A DNA stretch of 18,151 nucleotides from Bacteroidetes bacterium UBA4009 (GTDB lineage: Bacteria; Bacteroidota; Bacteroidia; NS11-12g; UBA9320). Below the pieces are notes generated by a model, which made no database searches, was not told the DNA's origin, and saw only the letters and a list, made by a program, of their open reading frames with translations. The stretch lies in assembly GCA_002384205.1 (NCBI GenBank), contig DGBH01000177.1, positions 1 to 18,151 of the forward strand. The letters are read 5' to 3'. This document shows, one piece after another, positions 1-6,867 of the stretch. Each line of letters begins with the position of its first letter. Position 1 is the first letter of the stretch. Both the position numbers and the translations under genes were made by a program.

Positions 1-562
1 CACTTGTTAATTTTTTCAGCACATCAAATCCCGCTTTCAAATTTGCTTCTTCGCCCTTCAAGGTAATAGATGCATCTGCCGCTAGAGGAGCAGAATCAAA
101 ACCTGAAACATGAATAGCTTTTGGAGTAACAGAAGAGTCAGCTAGAACACCAAATGGTCGTTGCACGATAAACGGCCACAACCCTGATGCTAATAAAAGT
201 TCCTTTAATTCCTCGGCAGTTTTAGTTGCGTATCCACTAGTATCAAAGCTTTTAAAAGAAACTGTAGAATCAGCCACTATTTTAACTGCTAGTATAGCCC
301 TTCTGTCACCTCGTACTACTTCTGCTATTTTGCCACTCACCGGAGCGGTAAAGCAAATTCGTTCATTCTTTTTGTCTGTAAAAAGACAATCACCTGCCAT
401 AACTTCGTCATCTTGCTTCACGTTCATCTTTGGTACTAGACCTTTTATGTCGGTAGGCTTGATTGCGAATGTAGCAGGGGAATCTACGCTGTAAATATCA
501 GAAGAAGGTGATCCTTCTAAGTTGATATCTAATCCGCGTTTTATTTTAATATTCTGACCCAT
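1..562 (-). CDS. nqrA: Na+-translocating NADH:quinone reductase subunit A, N-terminal part
   Basis: This is the first 187 codons of NqrA; the rest lies beyond the left edge. NqrA is the peripheral cytoplasmic subunit of the NQR complex, which couples NADH oxidation and quinone reduction to sodium export. The visible protein starts MGQNIKIKRGLDINLEG, as in the family. It has a barrel-sandwich-like stretch (KNERICFTAPVSGKIAEVVRGD in two parts, about residues 64-85) and the family block RPFGVLADSSVTPKAIHVSG (about 132-151), followed by FDSAPLAAD. The ATG at 560-562 has a -7-like promoter box about 22 nt upstream. The other nqr genes would be expected further left. The MFS gene upstream on the same strand is separated by 161 nt, so nqrA probably begins its own transcript. 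Confidence 0.93.
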   Translation of the reverse strand, partial: MGQNIKIKRGLDINLEGSPSSDIYSVDSPATFAIKPTDIKGLVPKMNVKQDDEVMAGDCLFTDKKNERICFTAPVSGKIAEVVRGDRRAILAVKIVADSTVSFKSFDTSGYATKTAEELKELLLASGLWPFIVQRPFGVLADSSVTPKAIHVSGFDSAPLAADASITLKGEEANLKAGFDVLKKLTS

Positions 563-584
563 TAAAAACGTTTAAAATTTGCTG

Positions 585-592
585 CAAATGTA
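585..592 (-). promoter_or_regulatory. putative -7 promoter box for nqrA
   Basis: On the minus strand this reads TACATTTG, matching the Bacteroidota -7 consensus TAnnTTTG. It ends 22 nt before the nqrA ATG, which implies a 5' leader of roughly 15-17 nt. No clear TTG/TTTG -33 element is found at the usual distance. A perfect palindrome lies just upstream at 619-633, so the promoter may depend on an activator. Only the match is seen directly; activity is inferred. Confidence 0.5.
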
Positions 593-618
593 TTATTTTG
601 ACTAAAAAATAAACGACT

Positions 619-633
619 CAATTACAGTAATTG
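619..633. promoter_or_regulatory. perfect 15-bp palindrome upstream of nqrA, possible operator
   Basis: CAATTAC-A-GTAATTG is a perfect 7-bp inverted repeat around a single central base. Its centre is about 48 nt upstream of the transcription start expected from the nqrA -7 box. That is where a dimeric activator would sit next to a promoter lacking a good -33 element. I do not recognise the factor. Because the site is AT-rich, chance cannot be excluded. Confidence 0.35.
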
Positions 634-723
634 TTCATATCTTAATATTGGAACTTTTTTTTTTTTCAAAACACCTTAAAAACCTAGGCTTTTACTTTAT
701 TTTTAATCACTACAAAGTACTGA

Positions 724-1890
724 TTATTTTAGCGGTGACACCTCATGCTTTTCAACTCCAAAAAAAAGATAGGCCAATGCCCCCACATTTAGGGCCGCAA
801 TAGCTAAGAAAACGAAGGTGAAATTCTCGAAATGATTATTGTAAATAAATGCAGACGCAAATGCTCCAATGGTAATTCCTGCTTCTAACGCAATAAACAA
901 TGTAGCCATCGCTCTACCTGCACGTTGACCGTTCGCAACGTCTACCGCCCAGGCGAATAATGCCGGTGAATTGGTACCAGACGCAAAACCACAAAAAACC
1001 GCAGATAAATAAAACAATTCTATCTGTCTAAAAATAAGAAGTACTGCACCTAAAATCCAAAAAGCAGTTCCTATCTTACAACTAAAAATTCTACCTCTAA
1101 CATCTGACATCTTGCTGGTTAGTAATCGGGTAAGTATGGTAGTAACCGTCATAATAGAAATAAAAAGTCCTTTATTTAGGATTCCTAGTCCTTTCGAATA
1201 ATCGGGTATCAAAGTAATGATTGCTCCAAACATAGTCACAGTGAGCATCATTAAAATGGCAGGTTCTTTAGCTCTACTATCCCAGAGATCTTCTATTTTT
1301 AATTTAAAATGCGTAACTCGCAACTTTGCGGCGTTGGGTAAACTTTCTTCCATACCAAGAACAATAGCGACCGACAAAAAAGCAATAACTCCAGATAACC
1401 AAAACATATTGGTTAAACCTAAATATTGAACCACATAACCACTTACAGCATAGCCACTCATCATTCCTAGATTATTCATTATTCCAATTAAACCCATTGC
1501 CTCTCCGCGCTTATCTTTTGGGATAATATCTGCCAAATACGCAACCGTACCTGTGGGCATGAATCCAGTACTCATTCCATGAAAAAAACGGAGAACAAGG
1601 AAACCAAAAACACTAGTGAACAATGGATATAATATGGACATCACAACACACACTGCACCTCCAAAAATCATTACGGGCAGCCTTCCTATTACATCCGCCA
1701 GTTTGCCACTAATAGGTCTTGATAGTAAAGCCGCGATGGTAAAGAGGCCTATCGTAGCGCCTTTATAATCCTCCCCTCCCAGAGAGGTTATATAATCGGA
1801 TAGTTCAGGAACAAGTAAAGTAAAACTGAAGAAAAAAAGCCATGTACTTAAACACAAAAGCCAAAATTGTACAGGATACTTCTTCAACAT
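724..1890 (-). CDS. MFS transporter (probable drug/metabolite efflux permease)
   Basis: A major facilitator superfamily permease of 388 residues with about 12 hydrophobic segments. The loop between helices 2 and 3 carries motif A (GKLADVIGR, residues 62-70 from the chosen start), and a degenerate copy, SKMSDVRGR, lies in the second half, the usual MFS duplication. The substrate cannot be read from the sequence; similarity in style is to the TetA/Bcr-like proton antiporters. I chose the ATG at 1888-1890. The frame can be extended three codons to a TTG at 1897-1899, but the next stretch upstream is a terminator hairpin. The neighbour downstream is nqrA; the upstream gene encodes the 92-residue basic protein. 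No convincing promoter is visible between the terminator and the start. Confidence 0.88.
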   Translation of the reverse strand: MLKKYPVQFWLLCLSTWLFFFSFTLLVPELSDYITSLGGEDYKGATIGLFTIAALLSRPISGKLADVIGRLPVMIFGGAVCVVMSILYPLFTSVFGFLVLRFFHGMSTGFMPTGTVAYLADIIPKDKRGEAMGLIGIMNNLGMMSGYAVSGYVVQYLGLTNMFWLSGVIAFLSVAIVLGMEESLPNAAKLRVTHFKLKIEDLWDSRAKEPAILMMLTVTMFGAIITLIPDYSKGLGILNKGLFISIMTVTTILTRLLTSKMSDVRGRIFSCKIGTAFWILGAVLLIFRQIELFYLSAVFCGFASGTNSPALFAWAVDVANGQRAGRAMATLFIALEAGITIGAFASAFIYNNHFENFTFVFLAIAALNVGALAYLFFGVEKHEVSPLK

Positions 1891-1906
1891 ATTGAACAAT
1901 AGTGAT

Positions 1907-1937
1907 AAAAAAAGGAGTTCACTTGTGTAAACTCCTT
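1907..1937 (-). terminator. rho-independent terminator after the 92-residue basic protein gene
   Basis: On the minus strand AAGGAGTT and AACTCCTT (1930-1937 and 1912-1919) form an 8-bp stem. It can extend by two more pairs past one mismatch, closes on a short loop, and is followed by seven T (complement of 1907-1913). This is a textbook intrinsic terminator 27 nt downstream of the stop of the 92-residue gene. It sits 16 nt before the MFS start codon, so MFS expression must either read through it or start within or just after it. Confidence 0.8.
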
Positions 1938-1964
1938 CAAATTTTTGACTACAAACAAACTAGG

Positions 1965-2243
1965 CTATTTTCTCGTCTTTATAAACTCGTCAATCTCAGC
2001 AACATTTTCGTAAGATTTCCCATTCCAATACCCCAAAAACTCAACTTGTTGAGGGGATCTGGCGATAAGTTGCTTAATTTCTGGGATAGTATCTTTACTA
2101 ATTAAAACGTTAGTATTTTGATAGTTCATGGAATTACTCACTTTGACGCTAACATAGTAAGCGGGCCTTTTAACTACTGGTTTAGTAGGTGGCCTTCCCA
2201 TCTTTTTTTTCTCTTCTGGTTTTTCTTTTTTACTTCTTCCCAT
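1965..2243 (-). CDS. small basic protein of unknown function with AT-hook-like N-terminus
   Basis: A 92-residue protein I cannot assign to a family. The first 27 residues are dominated by Lys, Arg, Glu and Pro and contain KKMGRPPTKP (about 13-22), which resembles the GRP core of an AT-hook. The remaining 65 residues look like a small folded domain with alternating hydrophobics (YYVSVKV, 29-35) and an acidic/hydrophobic C-terminal helix. No signal peptide or membrane segment is seen. The ATG at 2241-2243 follows a GAGGG run about 8 nt upstream. A second in-frame ATG is at residue 15. The gene has its own -7 box and a strong terminator, so it is probably transcribed alone. A DNA- or RNA-binding role is inference only. 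Confidence 0.75.
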   Translation of the reverse strand: MGRSKKEKPEEKKKMGRPPTKPVVKRPAYYVSVKVSNSMNYQNTNVLISKDTIPEIKQLIARSPQQVEFLGYWNGKSYENVAEIDEFIKTRK

Positions 2244-2275
2244 TTTTTCTTACCCTCGCAATTAAAAAGTCGTTG

Positions 2276-2283
2276 CAAACATA
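2276..2283 (-). promoter_or_regulatory. putative -7 promoter box for the 92-residue basic protein gene
   Basis: TATGTTTG on the minus strand matches TAnnTTTG and ends 32 nt upstream of the ATG, giving a leader of about 25 nt. It lies in the 95-nt gap after rlmH. No clear -33 element is visible. Confidence 0.45.
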
Positions 2284-2338
2284 TCAAAGTTTAGCATAAA
2301 ATATTATTAGTTATTTAAAACTTTAAATTATCAGCTTA

Positions 2339-2803
2339 TCAATCATTATGATAGCTTTCCCCGTTCAGTATAGTAAAAGCTCGGTAAAGTTGCTCCAAAA
2401 AAACCGTTCGCACCAAATGATGAGGAAAAGTTAGTTTAGATAAACTCCAAAGCGAATCAGCTCGCTGTCTAATATCATCTGAAAATCCAAAAGCTCCGCC
2501 AATTATGAACGTAATATTGGATTGGTTTACTAATTTCAGATTGAGCTCTTCTGCAAATTGTCTACTGCTATAATAATCTCCTTTCTCATCCAATAAAAGA
2601 ACAAAATCCGAAGGACCTATATGTTTCTTGATACTGCTAGATTCCATAGCGAGACATTCTTCTCTTATAATAGATTTACGGGATGCCGGAATTTGGATGT
2701 AATTTAACTTACAGTATTTAGTAAGTCGCTTGAGGTACTCATTTTCGCTTTCTTTATAAAAAGTTTCTTTCGTAGGACCTATAACGATTAGCTTAATTGC
2801 CAT
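2339..2803 (-). CDS. rlmH: 23S rRNA (pseudouridine-1915-N3)-methyltransferase RlmH
   Basis: A 154-residue SPOUT-fold methyltransferase, the normal length for RlmH. It methylates N3 of pseudouridine 1915 in helix 69 of 23S rRNA, using S-adenosylmethionine on the assembled ribosome. Diagnostic features are the SAM-binding knot loop FIIGGAFGFSDDI (about 98-110), the segment LSKLTFPHHLVR (about 121-132) and the C-terminal GESYHND, equivalent to the PYH tail of other RlmH proteins. The start ATG overlaps the stop of the upstream RNase E/G gene by one base (TAATG), suggesting translational coupling. Confidence 0.96.
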   Translation of the reverse strand: MAIKLIVIGPTKETFYKESENEYLKRLTKYCKLNYIQIPASRKSIIREECLAMESSSIKKHIGPSDFVLLLDEKGDYYSSRQFAEELNLKLVNQSNITFIIGGAFGFSDDIRQRADSLWSLSKLTFPHHLVRTVFLEQLYRAFTILNGESYHND

Positions 2804-4365
2804 TACGGCATATCTAGATTGATAATTTCATTACTTCCATCTAGAAACGCATACTCCATCATACCCATTTTTACATCATCTTTTACTTGTATCCATTGCT
2901 TGTATTCCCAAAACCATTTCATACGGTGAGATGGGAACCCTTGAATAGTATATGCGGCAAGATAAGGATTGGTTACTAAAGTTATTCTTTTGTGCTTAGC
3001 CGTAGTAATTAAATAATCAAGTTGCTGAACAATATTGTCAAAAATCATAACCGACGAAGTGACTTGACCAGTACCATTACAAGTCGGGCAATTCTCTGCG
3101 GTTGTAATATCCATCTCTGGACGCACACGTTGCCTAGTAATTTGAATTAAGCCAAACTTACTCATTGGTAATATAGTATGCTTTGCTTTATCGTCAGCCA
3201 TGGCTTCACTCAATGTATTCCACAATTGCTTCTTAAAATTAGGGCTACGCAAATCGATAAAATCGATCACCACGATACCCCCCATGTCCCTTAAGCGCAA
3301 TTGTCTAGCAATTTCTTTCGCTGCATCAAGATTAGCTGCTAATGCATTCTCCTCTTGATTAGAGGATTTAGACTGTTTGCTTCCGCTATTAACATCAATA
3401 GAGTGAAGTGCTTCAGTATGTTCTATAATTAGATATGCTCCCCCTGCGCAGGATACACTTTTACCAAAAGAGGCTTGTATTTGCTTATCGACACCATAAT
3501 GTGAAAAGATATCTTCTTTTCCTGAATATAATTTCAGAGCTTTTGGAAGTTGCTTGTCTATTGTTTCGACGTGCGCCTTCATATCATCATAAAGCGTTTT
3601 TTGATTTACAGTGATTGAGGTAAACTCATAACTAAGCAAATCTCTAAGAATTGCAAAACTTTTCTGATCTTCTCCTAAAATCTTATCCCGTACTTGCGCA
3701 CCTGGCAACTTTTTAAAAATAGTCTCCCATTTTTCTTGAAGCTCTAAGATATCCTGGTGTAAATCTTGTCCACCTTTCTGTTCTGCTGCAGTTCTGCAAA
3801 TCAGACCAAGTTTGGGCGTTTTTAAACTACTACCCAAATTCTTTAATCTCTTGCGCTCATCTAAAGTACTTACTTTTTTAGAAACGTTTACTGTATCATA
3901 GAAAGGAACTAAAATAAAGTATTTGCCAGCTACAGAAATTTCTGTAGTAAGCCGTGGGCCTTTTGTTGAAATAGGCTCTTTTGCTATTTGGACAAGTATT
4001 TGTTGGTTTCGCTTTAAAACTTGGTTTATTTTACCAGTTTTAACCGTTTCGGGTTCTAAAACAAAGTTGGATAAATCCCCATTTGTTCGTTTCCCATCTA
4101 AAGTTTCATCGGTTATTTTAACCAATGAGTTTATATATGGGCCTAAATCGTGGTAGTGTAAAAAAGCATCTTTTTCGTGACCTACGTCAACAAATGCCGC
4201 ATTAAGTCCCGGCATGATCTTTTTCACCTTCCCTAAGTAAATTTCACCAACTAGAAAATTTCCACTTTCATTTTTTTCTTGGTGTAATTCAACAAGTTTC
4301 TTATCCTTAAGCAGAGCTATTCTTTCTCCGTGAGACCCTACGTCAATTATCATTTCGTAGGCCAT
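2803..4365 (-). CDS. rng: ribonuclease E/G family endoribonuclease
   Basis: A 520-residue RNase E/G, about RNase G length, without the long unstructured scaffold tail of enterobacterial RNase E. It cleaves single-stranded AU-rich RNA in rRNA maturation and mRNA decay. Visible parts are an S1-type RNA-binding domain (about 38-130, starting FLVGEIYLGKV), the catalytic core with the magnesium-binding aspartates D324 (SIDVNSG) and D368 (VIDFIDL), and the zinc-link CPTCNGTG (C426, C429) that bridges dimers. The ATG at 4363-4365 fits the family start. The gene lies 18 nt after the small basic ribosomal-type ORF and is coupled to rlmH. Next to HU and mutY, this is an arrangement I recognise from Flavobacteria. 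Confidence 0.95.
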   Translation of the reverse strand: MAYEMIIDVGSHGERIALLKDKKLVELHQEKNESGNFLVGEIYLGKVKKIMPGLNAAFVDVGHEKDAFLHYHDLGPYINSLVKITDETLDGKRTNGDLSNFVLEPETVKTGKINQVLKRNQQILVQIAKEPISTKGPRLTTEISVAGKYFILVPFYDTVNVSKKVSTLDERKRLKNLGSSLKTPKLGLICRTAAEQKGGQDLHQDILELQEKWETIFKKLPGAQVRDKILGEDQKSFAILRDLLSYEFTSITVNQKTLYDDMKAHVETIDKQLPKALKLYSGKEDIFSHYGVDKQIQASFGKSVSCAGGAYLIIEHTEALHSIDVNSGSKQSKSSNQEENALAANLDAAKEIARQLRLRDMGGIVVIDFIDLRSPNFKKQLWNTLSEAMADDKAKHTILPMSKFGLIQITRQRVRPEMDITTAENCPTCNGTGQVTSSVMIFDNIVQQLDYLITTAKHKRITLVTNPYLAAYTIQGFPSHRMKWFWEYKQWIQVKDDVKMGMMEYAFLDGSNEIINLDMP

Positions 4366-4383
4366 TTTCTTAAGAATTAAGGG

Positions 4384-4476
4384 TTATTTCTTTTTCTTGT
4401 GTCTGTTTTTTCTTAAACGTTTTTTACGTTTATGAGTAGCAATCTTATGTCTTTTTCTTTTTTTACCGCTTGGCAT
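4384..4476 (-). CDS. 30-residue basic protein, AURKAIP1/COX24 (bS22/mS38-like) family
   Basis: A very short ORF encoding 30 residues, of which about 20 are Lys, Arg or His. It begins MPSGKKRKRHKIATHKRKKR and ends LRKNRHKKKK. The same protein is widely conserved in Bacteroidota. It resembles the C-terminal motif of mitochondrial mS38 (AURKAIP1/Cox24) and the small actinobacterial ribosomal protein bS22, which lies in the 30S subunit. A ribosomal location is therefore likely but not proven for this phylum. It begins with ATG 19 nt after the TPR gene and stops 18 nt before the RNase E/G start, so it is probably co-transcribed. It is easily missed by gene callers with a length cut-off. Confidence 0.85.
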   Translation of the reverse strand: MPSGKKRKRHKIATHKRKKRLRKNRHKKKK

Positions 4477-4495
4477 AACTTATATTGAATATTTT

Positions 4496-4978
4496 TTAAT
4501 GTTTGTGTTCTAACTCTTCACGAATTTCTTGGAGTGTCGTTTTATACTCCTGATTTTCGGGCTGCAAAAGTAATAATTTTTTGAATCTTTTTTCAGCTTT
4601 TTCTATTTGCCCTGACTCTAAGGCAAAAAGACCTAGATATTTTAGAGCGTTTATATGATTTGAATCTTTTTTAACTACCGCTAAAAGTTTCATAACCCCT
4701 TCATTCATAGCCAGATTCATATCTCCAGATTCTTTCCCTTTCCGCATATTCTTTACAGCTAAGTCTACCACTTCATTTAAATCGGCATCGGGATCTAACT
4801 CTGAATCAGAGACCATCATAGGCCCTTTAGCTTCAGTATCTTTAAAATTATGAGGTTCTGCTTTTGAAAGCGTAAGCGTTTTTGTACTAGAGTTATATCC
4901 AGCCCAGGTTAAGCTAATTACTAAAAATGCACCTAACACAATAAGAAATGTGTTAATGAATGCTTTATTATTATTCAA
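4496..4978 (-). CDS. membrane-anchored TPR protein
   Basis: A 160-residue protein with one N-terminal hydrophobic segment (about 8-28, FINTFLIVLGAFLVISLTWA), acting as signal anchor or uncleaved signal. An acidic linker follows (about 41-68), then two helical TPR-like units (about 86-153; LKYLGLFALESGQIEKAEKR is a clear TPR signature). The TPR part probably faces the periplasm and mediates protein contacts; the partner is unknown. The only usable start is TTG at 4976-4978, because an in-frame TAA lies immediately upstream and the next Met is inside the protein. It lies between HU and the RNase E/G gene. Confidence 0.8.
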   Translation of the reverse strand: MNNNKAFINTFLIVLGAFLVISLTWAGYNSSTKTLTLSKAEPHNFKDTEAKGPMMVSDSELDPDADLNEVVDLAVKNMRKGKESGDMNLAMNEGVMKLLAVVKKDSNHINALKYLGLFALESGQIEKAEKRFKKLLLLQPENQEYKTTLQEIREELEHKH

Positions 4979-4998
4979 TTATTCTACAACTTTTAAAT

Positions 4999-5277
4999 TT
5001 ACCCTTTTTTGACTTTTTCTATAAAAGTCTTAGCAGGTTTAAATTTCGGAATGTTGTGTGCTGGAATAGTTATTTGCGTATTTTTAGAAATATTTCTCGC
5101 AATTTTTTGAGCTCTTTGCTGAATAATAAAACTACCAAAACCTCTAAAATAGACATTCTCACCTTTTAAGAGAGATCCTTTTACTACTTTAAAAAAACTT
5201 TCAACTGTTTCCTGTACTAGAGCTTTTTCAACTCCTGTTCGCTCAGCTATCTCAGTAACTACTTCGGCTTTAGTCAT
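4999..5277 (-). CDS. HU-family DNA-binding protein
   Basis: A 92-residue HU/IHF protein: two N-terminal helices (residues 3-38), the core GFGSF (46-50) and the DNA-wrapping beta arm (about 52-76) containing ARN (60-62) and IPAHNIPKF. It bends and compacts DNA as a dimer. At the arm tip the residue after RN is Ile63, where classical HU has the Pro that intercalates into DNA. I recall the same change in related flavobacterial HU proteins. The ATG at 5275-5277 follows a -7-like box. It is the first gene of the left minus-strand operon and is divergent from mutY. Confidence 0.93.
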   Translation of the reverse strand: MTKAEVVTEIAERTGVEKALVQETVESFFKVVKGSLLKGENVYFRGFGSFIIQQRAQKIARNISKNTQITIPAHNIPKFKPAKTFIEKVKKG

Positions 5278-5305
5278 TTCTGTAATTTAATTTTTAGTTA
5301 GTGGA

Positions 5306-5313
5306 CAAATTTA
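5306..5313 (-). promoter_or_regulatory. putative -7 promoter box for the HU operon
   Basis: TAAATTTG on the minus strand fits TAnnTTTG and lies 28 nt upstream of the HU ATG. A second match, TATGTTTG, is at 5323-5330. Either would place HU promoter elements inside the longest possible mutY frame, which argues that mutY starts further downstream. Confidence 0.45.
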
Positions 5314-5363
5314 GTTTTTTTTCAAACATATTGTCATTTGTAAGTACTTTTTTTGAAAATATT

Positions 5364-6401
5364 TTGAAAATAGCAACTTTACTCTTCGAGTGGTACGTTA
5401 ATAACAAGCGTGATTTGCCCTGGAGAAACACCGAAGACCCTTACTGTATTTGGCTTTCAGAGATTCTCTTGCAGCAAACACGTGTTGCTCAAGGATTGCC
5501 TTATTATCTTAAATTTATTGAACATTTTCCTACGGTAAAAGACCTTGCTGCGGCTAGGGAAGAAGATATCCTTAATTTATGGCAAGGTTTGGGTTATTAC
5601 AGTAGAGCCAGAAATTTACATTCTACAGCCCACGTAATCGTCAAGAAATATAAAGGTCAATTCCCTTCAAACTATAATGACATTAGAGCCCTAAAAGGTA
5701 TTGGAGATTATACAGCCGCTGCCATTTCCAGCTTTGCATTTGGGCTACCACATGCTGTTATAGATGGGAATGTTAATAGGGTTATTTCTCGTTTATTTGG
5801 TATAGAAAATCCAATTAACAAACCCGCTGGACAAGCAGAAATTAAAACTGCTCTTGAGCAAATTTTTGATCGTAGCAGGCCCGCCCTTTGGAATCAAGCT
5901 ATTATGGAATTTGGCGCGTTACAATGTACGCCTAAAAACCCCAATTGCATCGATTGTCCTCTATGCGCCAAGTGCCAGGCTTGGAGCTCAAAAAAAGTAA
6001 ATATATTACCACGTAAGGAGGGAAAAACAAAAGTAATGCATGTATTTCATTCGTATATAGTAATGATGCGGGGTTCAAAAACCTACATTCATAAACGAGA
6101 AAAAGGGATCTGGGAAAACCTATACCAATTTCCATTAGTAGAGAGACAAATGACTATTAATGAGGCTATAATACATGCAACCGAAGCATATGACATACAA
6201 GGAATTGTTCATTTTCATTCAGTTATCGAAATAGAGCATGTCCTATCCCATCGAAAAATATTTGCTAAATTTTACACAATATCCCTGAATACCATATCCG
6301 AAATTTTAAAAAACGATATATTTGAAACAGAATTGGATGACTTAGGAAAAGTATTCCCAACCAGTGTACTAACCCTGAAATATTTAAAACAACAGAAATA
6401 A
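5364..6401 (+). CDS. mutY: A/G-specific adenine DNA glycosylase MutY
   Basis: MutY removes adenine mispaired with 8-oxoguanine in base excision repair. From the TTG at 5364 the protein has 345 residues. It contains the catalytic Glu33 (SEILLQQT), the helix-hairpin-helix LKGIGDYTAAAI (about 110-121), Asp134 (VIDGNVNRV) and a 4Fe-4S cluster motif C188-x6-C195-x2-C198-x5-C204. The C-terminal third is the NUDIX-like domain that reads 8-oxoG. These positions sit a constant four residues from E. coli E37, D138 and C192/199/202/208. That supports the TTG start over the GTG at 5301, which would add 21 Phe-rich residues and overlap the HU promoter. It is the first gene of the mutY-ssb-gldE-gldD operon. 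Confidence 0.95.
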   Translation: MKIATLLFEWYVNNKRDLPWRNTEDPYCIWLSEILLQQTRVAQGLPYYLKFIEHFPTVKDLAAAREEDILNLWQGLGYYSRARNLHSTAHVIVKKYKGQFPSNYNDIRALKGIGDYTAAAISSFAFGLPHAVIDGNVNRVISRLFGIENPINKPAGQAEIKTALEQIFDRSRPALWNQAIMEFGALQCTPKNPNCIDCPLCAKCQAWSSKKVNILPRKEGKTKVMHVFHSYIVMMRGSKTYIHKREKGIWENLYQFPLVERQMTINEAIIHATEAYDIQGIVHFHSVIEIEHVLSHRKIFAKFYTISLNTISEILKNDIFETELDDLGKVFPTSVLTLKYLKQQK

Positions 6402-6402
6402 C

Positions 6403-6855
6403 ATGATAAATAAAGTAATTTTAGTGGGTCACCTAGGCAAGGATCCAGAAGTAAAATATCTCGACAAGGATAGAGCTGTGGCTAATTTTTCAATTGCTAC
6501 TAATGACCGATATACCGATAAGAACGGCAATAGAGTGGACACAACGGAATGGCACAATATTGAAATGTGGGATGGTCTTGCCAAAGTTGCAGAGAAATAC
6601 TTAAAAAAAGGATCTCTAATATATGTGGAGGGAAAGCTAAAAACCGACGAATGGGAAAAAGACGGAATAAAGCGATACACTACTCGAATACGCGTAAACA
6701 CCATGAATATGTTGGATAAAGCAGCTGGTGAAGTAAATCAAAATAGTGCTACAAGTAGCTCCGAGCCTGCTGCTGCAGTCAAACAAATTGAAGAGCAAAA
6801 TGAGGCAGCTATTCATAGCATTATAGATAACGCTGAAGACGACCTTCCTTTTTAA
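6403..6855 (+). CDS. ssb: single-stranded DNA-binding protein
   Basis: A 150-residue SSB that coats single-stranded DNA as a tetramer in replication, recombination and repair. The OB fold occupies about residues 1-108 (INKVILVGHLGKDPEVKYL, TTEWHNIEMWDGLAK, YVEGKLKTDEW). A low-complexity linker rich in Ala, Ser and Glu follows, and the chain ends in the acidic tip DDLPF that recruits partner proteins. The ATG comes one base after the mutY stop, so the two are surely co-translated from one message; gldE follows 12 nt later. Confidence 0.96.
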   Translation: MINKVILVGHLGKDPEVKYLDKDRAVANFSIATNDRYTDKNGNRVDTTEWHNIEMWDGLAKVAEKYLKKGSLIYVEGKLKTDEWEKDGIKRYTTRIRVNTMNMLDKAAGEVNQNSATSSSEPAAAVKQIEEQNEAAIHSIIDNAEDDLPF

Positions 6856-6867
6856 TCATACACTATC

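Noticed and set aside
672..693. AAAAGC-CTAG-GTTTTT as a terminator after the MFS gene
   Set aside because: The stem is six weak pairs with one G-T pair and a four-base loop, with no clean T-run after it. Too weak to list as a terminator.
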